DNA of 64,000 bases from Paenibacillus sp. E222 (GTDB lineage Bacteria; Bacillota; Bacilli; Paenibacillales; Paenibacillaceae). Location of the stretch: positions 4,340,001 to 4,404,000 of the forward strand of contig NZ_CP058552.1 of NCBI RefSeq assembly GCF_013401555.1, written 5' to 3'. The notes below the pieces were generated by a model, which was not told where the DNA came from, did not search any database, and saw only the letters and a list, made by a program, of their open reading frames with translations. Each line of letters starts with the position of its first letter. The first letter of the stretch is position 1. Made by a program: the position numbers and the translations under genes. Below, piece after piece: positions 17,787 to 25,777 of this stretch.

Positions 17787-18940
17787 ATAAGTTGTTAGTA
17801 CACTTATCAAGAGATTTATTAGCTAAGTCTATTCAGCATGTCTTTAAGGCTTTATCGAATAATAATCAGGGAGTCTTGTCCGGGTTGTACATATATGCAG
17901 GAAGCAAAGAGGTCGTTTTTAGCGGTAGTAATGCCAGTCTAACGGTTCAGCATAGGGCTTGTATTACTGATAATAACAAGATTCATATTGTTAAGGAGGG
18001 GAGCATTGTCTGCCCAGCCAAGTATCTATATGAAATCATTCGTAAATTGAATGATGGAAATGTGGTCTTGGAGGTGAACGAGCAACTTTTACTAAGTATT
18101 ACTTCTGGGAACACACGTGTTTGCCTGAGCGGAATGTCGCCTATTGACTCCCCATTTATTCCTACAACATATCATCAATACACAGGTAAAAGCATAGATG
18201 TATCGTCCAGCTTATTAAAGTCTTTGATCAAACAGGTAGTCGTGGCAGTTTCAACATCTGAGGCGAAACCGATTTTGACGGGAGTATCGCTGGAGGTTCA
18301 AGGAAATCAGCTTACTATGGTCGCTACAGACGGGGTTATTAGAATGGCCTCACGGTCAATCTGTATTGAGAACAGAAGAGAATTTTTCGGAAGTGCTGTA
18401 ATTCCTGGTGTTAACTTAATGGAGATCGTCAAACTGTTGGACGATGAAGGCGACGGAATGGTAACCATACAACTAAGCCATCATGAGATCAGGTTTATAG
18501 CGCAAAATCAGATTATTGAATCGGTGTTAATCGAAGGTTTATACCCATCAACCAGAAATCTTGTTCCAACTACTTATGTCTCCGAGATTATCTTGAATGT
18601 CAAATCATTTAGGCAAGTAATTGACCGCGTATTTGTGTTGGCTGATCATCATTTAATTACAATACATGTTTCAGAGAAGAGGATGGAGCTTATATCAAGT
18701 ACGTCTGAGATTGGTGATGTAAGAGATGAGCTTCTTTTGGAAGATAAGAACGGAGAAAATTTTATTATTACGATTAATGCGAAGTATCTTCTAAGTACGT
18801 TACGGTGTATTGAATCAGATAGCATACGAATACGGTATGCTGGTAAAAAAAGTCCCCTTGTTTTGCTTCCAGCTTTGGACAATAGCACATGGCTGTTCTT
18901 GTTGAACCCTGTTATGACAAGGATAAACGACAGATTTTAA
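17783..18940 (+). CDS. DNA polymerase III beta subunit (sliding clamp, DnaN) paralogue
   Basis: Full-length (385 residues) relative of the DnaN sliding clamp, the ring that tethers polymerase and repair enzymes to DNA. Three clamp domains can be followed. Domain 1 contains VCPAKYLYEIIRKL. Domain 2 starts near LLKSLIKQVVVAVSTSEAKPILTGV and contains MVATDGVIRMASRS and VIPGVNLMEIVKLL. Domain 3 contains YPSTRNLVPTTYVSEIILNVKSFRQVIDRV. The C-terminus (LFLLNPVMTRIND) departs from the usual ILPxRT ending, which lines the partner-binding cleft. It is not beside dnaA, gyrB or recF, so it is an extra copy rather than the replicative dnaN at the origin. GTG start, four-base overlap with the ribbon-helix-helix gene. 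Possible roles are a special-purpose clamp, protection from a clamp-targeting antibiotic (as the GriR clamp in griselimycin producers), or a relic of a mobile replicon. Confidence 0.88.
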   Translation: MNKLLVHLSRDLLAKSIQHVFKALSNNNQGVLSGLYIYAGSKEVVFSGSNASLTVQHRACITDNNKIHIVKEGSIVCPAKYLYEIIRKLNDGNVVLEVNEQLLLSITSGNTRVCLSGMSPIDSPFIPTTYHQYTGKSIDVSSSLLKSLIKQVVVAVSTSEAKPILTGVSLEVQGNQLTMVATDGVIRMASRSICIENRREFFGSAVIPGVNLMEIVKLLDDEGDGMVTIQLSHHEIRFIAQNQIIESVLIEGLYPSTRNLVPTTYVSEIILNVKSFRQVIDRVFVLADHHLITIHVSEKRMELISSTSEIGDVRDELLLEDKNGENFIITINAKYLLSTLRCIESDSIRIRYAGKKSPLVLLPALDNSTWLFLLNPVMTRINDRF

Positions 18941-18952
18941 AATGTTATTTAA

Positions 18953-19072
18953 GTGATCATTCAAAGACCGCATTGTCTTCTAGAGATTGTACTAGACAGA
19001 AACGTTTTAGAAGTAAATGAATTGAAGTATGTAGAAGAAGGGGAGATAAATAATCATATAGCTGCGGTCTAA
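18953..19072 (+). CDS. Possible 39-residue small ORF after the clamp gene
   Basis: A GTG-started frame 12 bases after the clamp stop encodes 39 residues with a protein-like composition (LEIVLDRNVLEVNELKYVEEG in its middle). There is no strong ribosome site and no recognised family. Its TAA sits inside the palindrome GCGGTCTAAGACCGC. It may be a small third gene of the cassette or a gene remnant. Confidence 0.25.
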   Translation: MIIQRPHCLLEIVLDRNVLEVNELKYVEEGEINNHIAAV

Positions 19073-19082
19073 GACCGCCATT
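18964..19082. repeat. Short direct repeats and palindrome downstream of the clamp gene
   Basis: AAGACCGCATT (18964-18974) and AAGACCGCCATT (19071-19082) are near-identical direct repeats 107 bases apart. The second forms half of the palindrome GCGGTCTAAGACCGC at 19064-19078. They could be regulator sites or remains of a recombination event. Confidence 0.35.
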
Positions 19083-19092
19083 CATAATATAG

Positions 19093-19128
19093 AAAACGCC
19101 CAATTTTTTTAGAAAGATTGGGCGTTTT
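19093..19128. terminator. Bidirectional terminator between clamp cassette and MATE gene
   Basis: AAAACGCCCAAT at 19093-19104 is exactly complementary to ATTGGGCGTTTT at 19117-19128 (12 bp). T-rich sequence on both strands lets it serve both converging units. Confidence 0.85.
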
Positions 19129-19225
19129 ATTTTAATTTATAAATAACTAATACCGGGCGGTTAAGCCTGTGAGCAGCGTTCTAAAGTAAACTCTGTGACG
19201 TTACGTGTTATTTTTTAAATATTTT

Positions 19226-20578
19226 CTAATGCACTAGATTCTCTAAATCTGGCTGCAATTTGTTACGAAGAATATACAGCATGATAGCTCCAACAAGAAA
19301 CGCGACGACATCCGCAATGACAAGTGACCATACAACCCCGTGGAAGCCGTTAAGCTGGTTGGCGATATAGAGTACAGGAATCAGCGTAATTCCTTGAATG
19401 ACTGACATAACAAACGCGGCGGTTCCTTGCGCTGTTGCTTGGAAGATCCCCACAAACAACGAAGTCATTCCTGTAATGAACAAGGATAGGAACGTCACAT
19501 GCAGAATGTAGCTACCCATTTCAATTAATTGCGGGTCATTCGTAAATAAACCAATTAAGTGGTCGGAAATCAAATAGACGACAACGCCGAACACAACAGC
19601 TAACGCCAAAATCGCTTTGATCGTAAATCCAATGGTATGTTTCATACGTAATTTATTCGCTGTAAAAGAGAAGGCAATCAACGGCACAACCCCCTCGCAT
19701 AAGCCCATCAGTATAAACTCAGGAAATTGCAACAAACGTGATGAAATTCCGTACCCCGCTACGGCCTGATCTCCATACTCGACAAGAAAATGGTTCAAAA
19801 TGAGCGACATTGCACCCAAGAAGATACTCATGATAAAGACGGGAACACCGATTTTGAACACATTACTCATAATTTCCTTGGAAGCCTTGAACCATTTTAC
19901 GGAGACAGTCAAGAATTGGCTTTTATATCCCATATGGAATGCGTAAAAAACACTGGCAACCAAGTTAGAAATGACTGTTGCAGAAGCAACGCCGATTACA
20001 CCCCAATGGAAGATGAAGATGACGATCGCATCAATAATAATATTTACAACCACACTGAGAATCATACCGATCATGGATGTGATTGCTGCACCCTCCGAGC
20101 GCACGATATTCTCCAGCGTGAAGAATAATATGACGAATGGTGAACCGATAAGCATAATCGTGACATAGTCTTTTGTAAATCCAAAGGATTCAGGCGTTGC
20201 ACCCAGACTATGAACAATGGGATTGATCAGCGGGAGGCCGACGGCCATTACGATAAGACCAAGAACTAAACTGCTGTAAAAGGCGAATGAAGAAACATGT
20301 TTTATATCCTCATATCTTTTTTCTCCTAACAAACGGGAGATGAATGTACCGCTGCCCATACCAATCAAGTTGCCGAGCGCCATAATCACGGCGAATAACG
20401 GCAAGGTTAGCGCGAGTGCGGTTAACATGGCAGTATTGCCTAATGTACCAAGGAAATAGGCGTTTAGGATAGAATAAATGACACTCATTGACGTACCTAA
20501 CATCATCGGTACAGCGAAGTGAGCTACGGCTTTTGCGATCGGTGCTTTTTCAAAATAATGGAGGTTTTCTGCATCCAT
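19226..20578 (-). CDS. MATE family multidrug/cation antiporter
   Basis: Inner-membrane efflux protein of the MATE family, 450 residues and about twelve membrane segments in two related halves. Each half begins with the family pattern: PMMLGTSMSVIYSILNAYFLG near residue 24, and GVPVFIMSIFLGAMSLILNHFL in the second half. GMGSGTFISRLLGEKR matches the loop after the third segment. Such pumps expel drugs using a Na+ or H+ gradient. It is divergent from a TetR regulator, and three copies of a TetR-like operator lie between the two starts, so drug-induced derepression is likely. The true substrate is unknown. Confidence 0.9.
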   Translation of the reverse strand: MDAENLHYFEKAPIAKAVAHFAVPMMLGTSMSVIYSILNAYFLGTLGNTAMLTALALTLPLFAVIMALGNLIGMGSGTFISRLLGEKRYEDIKHVSSFAFYSSLVLGLIVMAVGLPLINPIVHSLGATPESFGFTKDYVTIMLIGSPFVILFFTLENIVRSEGAAITSMIGMILSVVVNIIIDAIVIFIFHWGVIGVASATVISNLVASVFYAFHMGYKSQFLTVSVKWFKASKEIMSNVFKIGVPVFIMSIFLGAMSLILNHFLVEYGDQAVAGYGISSRLLQFPEFILMGLCEGVVPLIAFSFTANKLRMKHTIGFTIKAILALAVVFGVVVYLISDHLIGLFTNDPQLIEMGSYILHVTFLSLFITGMTSLFVGIFQATAQGTAAFVMSVIQGITLIPVLYIANQLNGFHGVVWSLVIADVVAFLVGAIMLYILRNKLQPDLENLVH

Positions 20579-20648
20579 GTGGAGTCACTACTTTCTTTGT
20601 TTATTTTTTGAAATGAATTGGAATGCGAATGATATTCCAATTTCCAAT

Positions 20649-20730
20649 CTAACAGTGTTAGTTTGTGCCTTACAGTGTTAGATGGTATCATGAACTTATG
20701 AACCTGTAAAGCATAATCTTACACTGTTAG
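20649..20730. promoter_or_regulatory. Three TetR-type operator copies
   Basis: CTAACAGTGTTAG at 20649-20661 is a perfect 6+1+6 palindrome. TTACAGTGTTAG recurs at 20670-20681 and TTACACTGTTAG at 20719-20730. All three lie in the divergent region between the MATE and TetR genes. One copy ends 19 bases before the TetR start, so the regulator probably represses both itself and the pump. Confidence 0.75.
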
Positions 20731-20748
20731 ATAAAAGGGCGGATACGG

Positions 20749-21429
20749 ATGAAAAAACAACAGCCTCAGATTTCGGAGGATAAGATTTTGGAAGCCTCTT
20801 GGGAGCTTCTTGGAGATGAAGGTATTGAGAAATTCAGTATGAGGCGATTGGCTGATCGGCTGGGTATTCAGGCTCCTTCTCTGTACTGGTACTTTAAGAG
20901 CAAGCAGCATCTCTACCAGCATCTGGCCAACCAGATATCGAAAATGATCCTGAACGAATTCCAATCCGATGGGGACTGGAAGGTGCAAATGGAGGGCCTT
21001 GCGATATCGATACGGAGTGTACTCCGCCGTTATCCCTGCTCCACGCAGCTTATGATGCAGACGCTGCCCCATGAGCCGGACATGATTCGCTTCACCAACC
21101 GTATGCTGCTCTGCATGGAATCGACGCCACTTGAGCAAGAGCAGAAATTGCAAGCCGTTCTTACGCTTGTGAACTATGTGTTCTTCTTCGTTCTGGATAA
21201 TTATGAGCATCAGCGCACGGTCTCCGTCATGATTAAGAATCAGGGAGAGCTTCCGGGCGTGGAGATGATCCAGCTACTCGACTCCATGAGCGAGACGGAA
21301 GCAGGACTGTTCCGGAGAATGCACAAGGGCGGGTTGTTTGAGATGATGGGGAGCGATGGAGCGTTTGAGTTCGGCTTGAAGCTGATTTTGTCGGGAATTG
21401 AACAGGTGATTAAGGAACAAGGGAATTAG
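20749..21429 (+). CDS. TetR family transcriptional regulator
   Basis: Ligand-responsive repressor. The N-terminal helix-turn-helix is clear: KILEASWELLGDEGIEKFSMRRLADRLGIQAPSLYWYFKSKQHLYQHL (residues 11-58). It resembles the drug-binding TetR branch, and the C-terminal region has the all-helical pocket domain. It is divergent from the MATE pump with three operator copies between, the classic layout for self-regulated drug efflux. A terminator follows. Confidence 0.9.
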   Translation: MKKQQPQISEDKILEASWELLGDEGIEKFSMRRLADRLGIQAPSLYWYFKSKQHLYQHLANQISKMILNEFQSDGDWKVQMEGLAISIRSVLRRYPCSTQLMMQTLPHEPDMIRFTNRMLLCMESTPLEQEQKLQAVLTLVNYVFFFVLDNYEHQRTVSVMIKNQGELPGVEMIQLLDSMSETEAGLFRRMHKGGLFEMMGSDGAFEFGLKLILSGIEQVIKEQGN

Positions 21430-21439
21430 AATGTAAACA

Positions 21440-21474
21440 AAACCGTACATCCGGAAATCGGATGTGCGGTTTTT
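21440..21474 (+). terminator. Terminator of the TetR gene
   Basis: AAACCGTACATCCG at 21440-21453 pairs with CGGATGTGCGGTTT at 21459-21472 (14 bp with one G-U), then TT. Confidence 0.75.
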
Positions 21475-21709
21475 GATACGGCATATTGTTAATGTTATCT
21501 TGCACCGTTGCTGTCAAAATCGACTTGATGATGCGGGACTGCTCAGCAACAATCCTTTTGAGGAAAATCGTTTATAAACATATTCTTTTGAATTATTATT
21601 AATTAGGATCTATAGAGAAAGAACAGAAGGAATTTTTACATGAATTTGGCTGAAATCGGTTACAGAAATATATTGAATGCAACACATATAAGGAGGACAG
21701 CTAGCGTAC

Positions 21710-22600
21710 ATGAGTTTATATCTGGAAATCCCTGAACTTGACAAACGGCTCCCATTTCGAAGCTTTATTCATACAGGGGATGTGCTCTGTTATCCTCACT
21801 GGCATAAGGAAATTGAAATTATTTATGTTACCCAGGGAAGCCTGGATTTGGGATTGAATGACAAGGTAATCCGTCTGAAGCAGGGGGAAGTCCAATTCAT
21901 TAATGGCGGTGACGTCCACTTTTTTTTGTCATCCCCTGATAGTGAGCGAATTGTTATTCAATTTGACTTGAGTCTGTTCCAAGACGTATCCACACTAATT
22001 TACGATGATCGGTCGCTTCGTGACATTTTTACTCAAATAGAGCAATCCAGCAGGAACTGGCCTCGTGAAACGGCAACCAAGCTTCTTCCTCTTCTGCAAG
22101 ACATAAGCACAGAAGATTACGAGCGCAAAGAAGGTTATGCATATATGATCAAGGCCAAACTTTATGAAATGTTGACTTTTATTCTAAGAGAAGTACCAAG
22201 GGGGAGTGAGAAACATCGACCCCAAATCTCGGAAAATATCCTGATTCCGACCAAAGAAATGCTATTTAAGCTGGAACGAATTTTTGAATATGTAGAAAGC
22301 CATTACCAAGAATCAATTATACTAAAAGACGTAGCCGACTATATAGGGTTCAGTCCTTATTATTTCACTAAGTTTTTCAAGAAAAATACAGGTATGACCT
22401 TTGTAACATTTCTAAATGAATATCGACTTAATAAAGCGAAATGGATTTTGCTCAATGAAAATTATTCGATTACCGAAATAGCAGAGCAAGCCGGATTCAA
22501 TAGCGTTAAGACGTTTCATCACTTCTTCAAGGAAGCGACGGGCACATCGCCTTTAAAGTATCGCATGACAATATCCGGGAATAAAACAGCAAGAAAATAG
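21710..22600 (+). CDS. AraC family transcriptional regulator
   Basis: Regulator with an N-terminal cupin sensor (YPHWHKEIEIIYVTQGSLDLGLND, then KQGEVQFINGGDVHFF) and a C-terminal double helix-turn-helix (ESIILKDVADYIGFSPYYFTKFFKK and SITEIAEQAGFNSVKTFHHFFKEATGTSPLKYR). AAGGAGG lies ten bases before the ATG. It is followed 157 bases later by an oxidoreductase gene on the same strand, its most likely target. The ~280 bases before it hold the TetR terminator and no other supported feature. Confidence 0.88.
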   Translation: MSLYLEIPELDKRLPFRSFIHTGDVLCYPHWHKEIEIIYVTQGSLDLGLNDKVIRLKQGEVQFINGGDVHFFLSSPDSERIVIQFDLSLFQDVSTLIYDDRSLRDIFTQIEQSSRNWPRETATKLLPLLQDISTEDYERKEGYAYMIKAKLYEMLTFILREVPRGSEKHRPQISENILIPTKEMLFKLERIFEYVESHYQESIILKDVADYIGFSPYYFTKFFKKNTGMTFVTFLNEYRLNKAKWILLNENYSITEIAEQAGFNSVKTFHHFFKEATGTSPLKYRMTISGNKTARK

Positions 22601-22757
22601 GAAGATAGTCTTTTATGAGACTTGTATGATAAGGGTATTAAATTAAGTTGAGGTGCTATACATCTTGCATACATCAAGGTCGCAGCCACTCATCTTTTTT
22701 ACATAAAGTTTGCTGTGAGAGTTCTATCATATTGGCATATTCCAAAAAGGAAGGACG

Positions 22758-23822
22758 ATGAAGATGAATAACCGAATTTATAATATAGCAATTGTTGGCT
22801 TTGGGGGGATGGGCAGTTATCATTGCCAGTTAATTGAGCCTGTATCACAGATTTCCGTCATCGGGGTATACGATACGGTTGAATATCGGATGGAATTGGG
22901 AAAGGAAGCCGGCTATAAAACATACGCAAGTCTGGATGCTGTTCTGACAGATGAGCTGGTGGATATCGTTTTAATTGCTACACCTAATGATGTTCACAAA
23001 GAAATAGCCATTCAAGCTCTGCAGGCGGGTAAACATGTCATTTGCGAAAAACCGGTTACAATAACCAGCAAGGATTTTAATGATATCGTCAAGGTAGCGA
23101 ACGAGGAGAGCCGTGTATTTACAGTCCATCAAAATCGCCGCTGGGATGAAGATTTCCTGACGGCCAAGGACATCATCGATAAAAAGACTTTGGGCGAGCT
23201 CTTCCATTTGGAATCCCGAGTTCAAGGAGCCAACGGCATTCCTGGCGACTGGCGCCAGCTGAAAGATTACGGTGGAGGTATGCTGCTGGATTGGGGCGTG
23301 CATTTGCTGGACCAATTGCTGCAGATTACAGATAGCCAAATTGAAAGTGTGACCGCTAATTTAAGTTATATTTTGGGAACCGAAGTGGATGATGGTTTTA
23401 CGAGTTATATAACGTTTAAAGATGGCCTTACGGCACTTATTGAAGTGGGAACAACCAATTACGTGAAGTTACCGAGATGGTATCTCAAAGGAACGGAAGG
23501 TACAGCAGTGATTAGGGACTGGGATTTAAGTGGAGAGATTATCACTCGGAATCCGGATGTTGCTCATATAGAGCCGAAACCGATCCAAGCGGGGCAGGGA
23601 TTGACCAAAACGATGGCACCGCCGTCCGAACTGTCTACACTAAAGTTTGCGATTGAAAAGCCGGAATTGAAGGAGCAAAGCTTCTATGAAAATTTCGTCT
23701 CTGTACTCGAAGGGAAATCTGAGATTGCAATTAAGAATGATGAAGTTCACAGAGTGCTTGTACTGATTGAGACTATTTTTGAGGCAGCCGAGACCAAAAG
23801 TGTGATCCATAGAAGTATTTAA
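22758..23822 (+). CDS. Gfo/Idh/MocA family oxidoreductase
   Basis: NAD(P)-dependent dehydrogenase acting on a sugar, inositol or related polyol. The N-terminal Rossmann fold starts IAIVGFGGMGSYHCQLI, with IATPNDVHKEIAIQALQAGKHVICEKP containing the conserved EKP lysine near residue 96. The C-terminal half has the substrate-domain segment GGGMLLDWGVHLLDQLL, with the expected Asp and His. Length 354 is normal. AAGGAAGG precedes the ATG. Located behind an AraC regulator, so probably inducible by its substrate, which cannot be named. Confidence 0.88.
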   Translation: MKMNNRIYNIAIVGFGGMGSYHCQLIEPVSQISVIGVYDTVEYRMELGKEAGYKTYASLDAVLTDELVDIVLIATPNDVHKEIAIQALQAGKHVICEKPVTITSKDFNDIVKVANEESRVFTVHQNRRWDEDFLTAKDIIDKKTLGELFHLESRVQGANGIPGDWRQLKDYGGGMLLDWGVHLLDQLLQITDSQIESVTANLSYILGTEVDDGFTSYITFKDGLTALIEVGTTNYVKLPRWYLKGTEGTAVIRDWDLSGEIITRNPDVAHIEPKPIQAGQGLTKTMAPPSELSTLKFAIEKPELKEQSFYENFVSVLEGKSEIAIKNDEVHRVLVLIETIFEAAETKSVIHRSI

Positions 23823-23868
23823 CATACTTTCAGTTGCTGTATATATTATTGATGCTTTAAAACGTGTA

Positions 23869-23891
23869 AGCCGTCATCATGACGGCCTTTT
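23869..23891 (+). terminator. Terminator of the oxidoreductase gene
   Basis: GCCGTCA pairs with TGACGGC around a three-base loop, followed by CTTTT. Confidence 0.65.
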
Positions 23892-23972
23892 GTCTGTCTA
23901 CATTTTCCGGTAAGTTTAATTGTTGTCAAAAGAAGCTCCGCTCTATGATGAATCCCAATCGCATTTTAATTG

Positions 23973-24012
23973 TCAAAGTCGCTATTTTAGCGGCTTTTTA
24001 TTATTTTATCGT
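23973..24012 (+). terminator. Recurring terminator-like element, copy 2
   Basis: AAAGTCGCT at 23975-23983 pairs with AGCGGCTTT at 23989-23997, then TTATTATTTTATC. Same family as the copies at 17347, 33613 and 55798. Here it follows another terminator rather than a gene directly. Confidence 0.6.
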
Positions 24013-24023
24013 ACAAATCCATA

Positions 24024-24120
24024 TCCGTCCTTGAGAGCAAGAGGTTGGTCGGTCATCCGTTAGAAAATTATCTAAATTTAAAATTTACAACAAAATGTGA
24101 CCAAATGCCGTCCTTGAGAG
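24024..24120 (+). repeat. 13-base direct repeat upstream of the ECF sigma gene
   Basis: CCGTCCTTGAGAG occurs at 24025-24037 and again at 24108-24120, ending 31 bases before the sigma gene start. The rest of 23823-24151 holds two terminators. The repeat could mark two promoters or regulator sites for the sigma operon, for example self-recognition by the sigma factor. Function inferred. Confidence 0.4.
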
Positions 24121-24151
24121 TGTTAGAGATATAAAGGAGGGCAGAACAACC

Positions 24152-24646
24152 ATGCAGCGATCAATGCCCCAACGGGGAGATCATATGATGAAAGTCTATG
24201 AAACTTACGCGGATACGCTGTTCCGGATCGCGATGGTGCATCTTGGCAGGCGAGAGGACGCGGAGGAAGCCACTCAGGATACCTTCATCAAGTTAATGGA
24301 AAAAGCCCCTACGTTCAACGATGCAGAACATCAGAAAGCATGGTTGATCCGGGTCATCACCAATCATTGTAAATCCTTATTAGGCAAAGGCTGGCGCAAA
24401 CGGGAGGTCAAGCTGGAGGGAGCAGATTCCCTTACGACAGACAACCCCGAAGATCAGGCACTGATTGAACTCGTGCTGTCACTGCCCGTCAAGTATAGAT
24501 CGGTGGTTCATTTGTACTATTACGAAGATTATCCGATCCGGGAAATCGGCGAGATCCTGCAGATCAGCGAGTCTGCGGTGAAGATGCGATTGAAGCGGGG
24601 AAGACAGCTGTTAAAACTGGAGCTGGAAGGAGCAGAACCCCAATGA
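24152..24646 (+). CDS. ECF-type RNA polymerase sigma factor
   Basis: Extracytoplasmic-function sigma factor of 164 residues. Region 2 runs from YETYADTLFRIAMVHLGRREDAEEATQDTFIKLM, and region 4 from LSLPVKYRSVVHLYYYEDYPIREIGEILQISESAVKMRLKRGRQ. AAGGAGG precedes the ATG at 24152; another ATG at 24188 with GGGGAG in front is an alternative start that would still keep all of region 2. The stop overlaps the start of a membrane protein gene (ATGA), the usual pairing with its regulator. Confidence 0.9.
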   Translation: MQRSMPQRGDHMMKVYETYADTLFRIAMVHLGRREDAEEATQDTFIKLMEKAPTFNDAEHQKAWLIRVITNHCKSLLGKGWRKREVKLEGADSLTTDNPEDQALIELVLSLPVKYRSVVHLYYYEDYPIREIGEILQISESAVKMRLKRGRQLLKLELEGAEPQ

Positions 24647-25611
24647 ACGAGGAACAATTTAAACGTAACTATAAGAAAGCGGTGGACCATATGAGAACAA
24701 ACGACCAAATGAAAAAACGGATAGAAGAAACATTGAACACACAACGCCATGAACAAAAGCACCAGCGAAAAACGCTATATATTGCAGCAAGCGTCGTCAT
24801 CGCTGCCAGTGTTGGACTTGCGGCGCCAAGCATATGGCAGCAAGTGAATGGACCGACTGCGCCAGCGACGCAGGTGGCACAGGTCACTCCGGGCGCGTCA
24901 TTCGACCCGGTGGTGATTCCGAAGACAGAGCTGCCGGATTCCAAGGATGGCGTGAAGGCCGATATGCTTCAACTGGTGGTTTATCAGGGCAACGTCTATA
25001 CACAGTCTGCTACATCGCTTGACGGTACGGATGCTCTTGCTCTGCGAGGCGAGAAGCTGGGTACTACGACTGGCGGCATTCATGAGCTGAGTGGAAAGGA
25101 TGAGTACAGAGAACTTGCCTCCAACATAGGAGAAGCGGACATCTATGCGGTCAATGGCTACGACACGAATTTCCGCATCATGTCTTACACCGAGATCGAT
25201 GGTCAGGGGCATGCCCAACTGTTTGACCAGAGCAACGGCATCACTATCGGCAGCGGCGAAGACCTGATCGGCAAGCTTCACCTCGAGGGCAACGTCGCTT
25301 CGGCGCAGTGGGAGACCTTCGCCAGCTGGAACAATGGCTTGCAGCAGCTGCAGCCGCTCGCAGCAGACAAAGCGCTGAACAGCTTTATCTCAGCGCTATA
25401 CGCTGCCAAACCGGTAGCAACAAGCCCTGAACTGGAAGAGCGTCTTTACGGGCAGGAAGATCGCAAGATCATCTACCTGACGCTCGAAGATAAGACGCAG
25501 GTCCAATTAGTCCTATTTGGGGAAGGTCTGGTGCGTTATGGCAATGTACCGGTATTCTTCGAAATCAAGAAAGCTGCCTTCCAAGCGTTCTGGAACAACT
25601 TGGGTGAGTAA
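24643..25611 (+). CDS. Membrane partner of the ECF sigma factor (probable anti-sigma)
   Basis: A 322-residue protein with a charged cytoplasmic N-terminus (about 1-43), one membrane segment (TLYIAASVVIAASVGLAAPSI, about 44-64), a Pro/Thr/Ala-rich linker and a large outer domain of about 230 residues with no recognised fold. Four-base overlap with the sigma gene points to an anti-sigma role, holding the sigma factor at the membrane until a signal is sensed outside. No classical zinc-binding anti-sigma motif is seen, so the function rests on layout and topology. Confidence 0.7.
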   Translation: MNEEQFKRNYKKAVDHMRTNDQMKKRIEETLNTQRHEQKHQRKTLYIAASVVIAASVGLAAPSIWQQVNGPTAPATQVAQVTPGASFDPVVIPKTELPDSKDGVKADMLQLVVYQGNVYTQSATSLDGTDALALRGEKLGTTTGGIHELSGKDEYRELASNIGEADIYAVNGYDTNFRIMSYTEIDGQGHAQLFDQSNGITIGSGEDLIGKLHLEGNVASAQWETFASWNNGLQQLQPLAADKALNSFISALYAAKPVATSPELEERLYGQEDRKIIYLTLEDKTQVQLVLFGEGLVRYGNVPVFFEIKKAAFQAFWNNLGE

Positions 25612-25741
25612 TAATCATGGGGTTTGACTCAACAAATCCAATAAAGCAACTCCACCAATCGGATTTTTTTGACTGATGAAATTTCTAATGATAATTGAAA
25701 TATTTAAATTCCGATTTCGATTAATATTACTTTCTATCATG

Positions 25742-25777
25742 AAACACCTCACCTTGAATATTCAAGGTGAGGTGTTT
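25742..25777. terminator. Perfect palindromic terminator overlapping the YdeI-like stop codon
   Basis: AAACACCTCACCTTGAA and TTCAAGGTGAGGTGTTT form a 17 bp perfect stem around TA. The minus-strand gene's TGA (25762-25764) lies inside the right arm. It lies between convergent genes and works in both directions. Confidence 0.85.
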
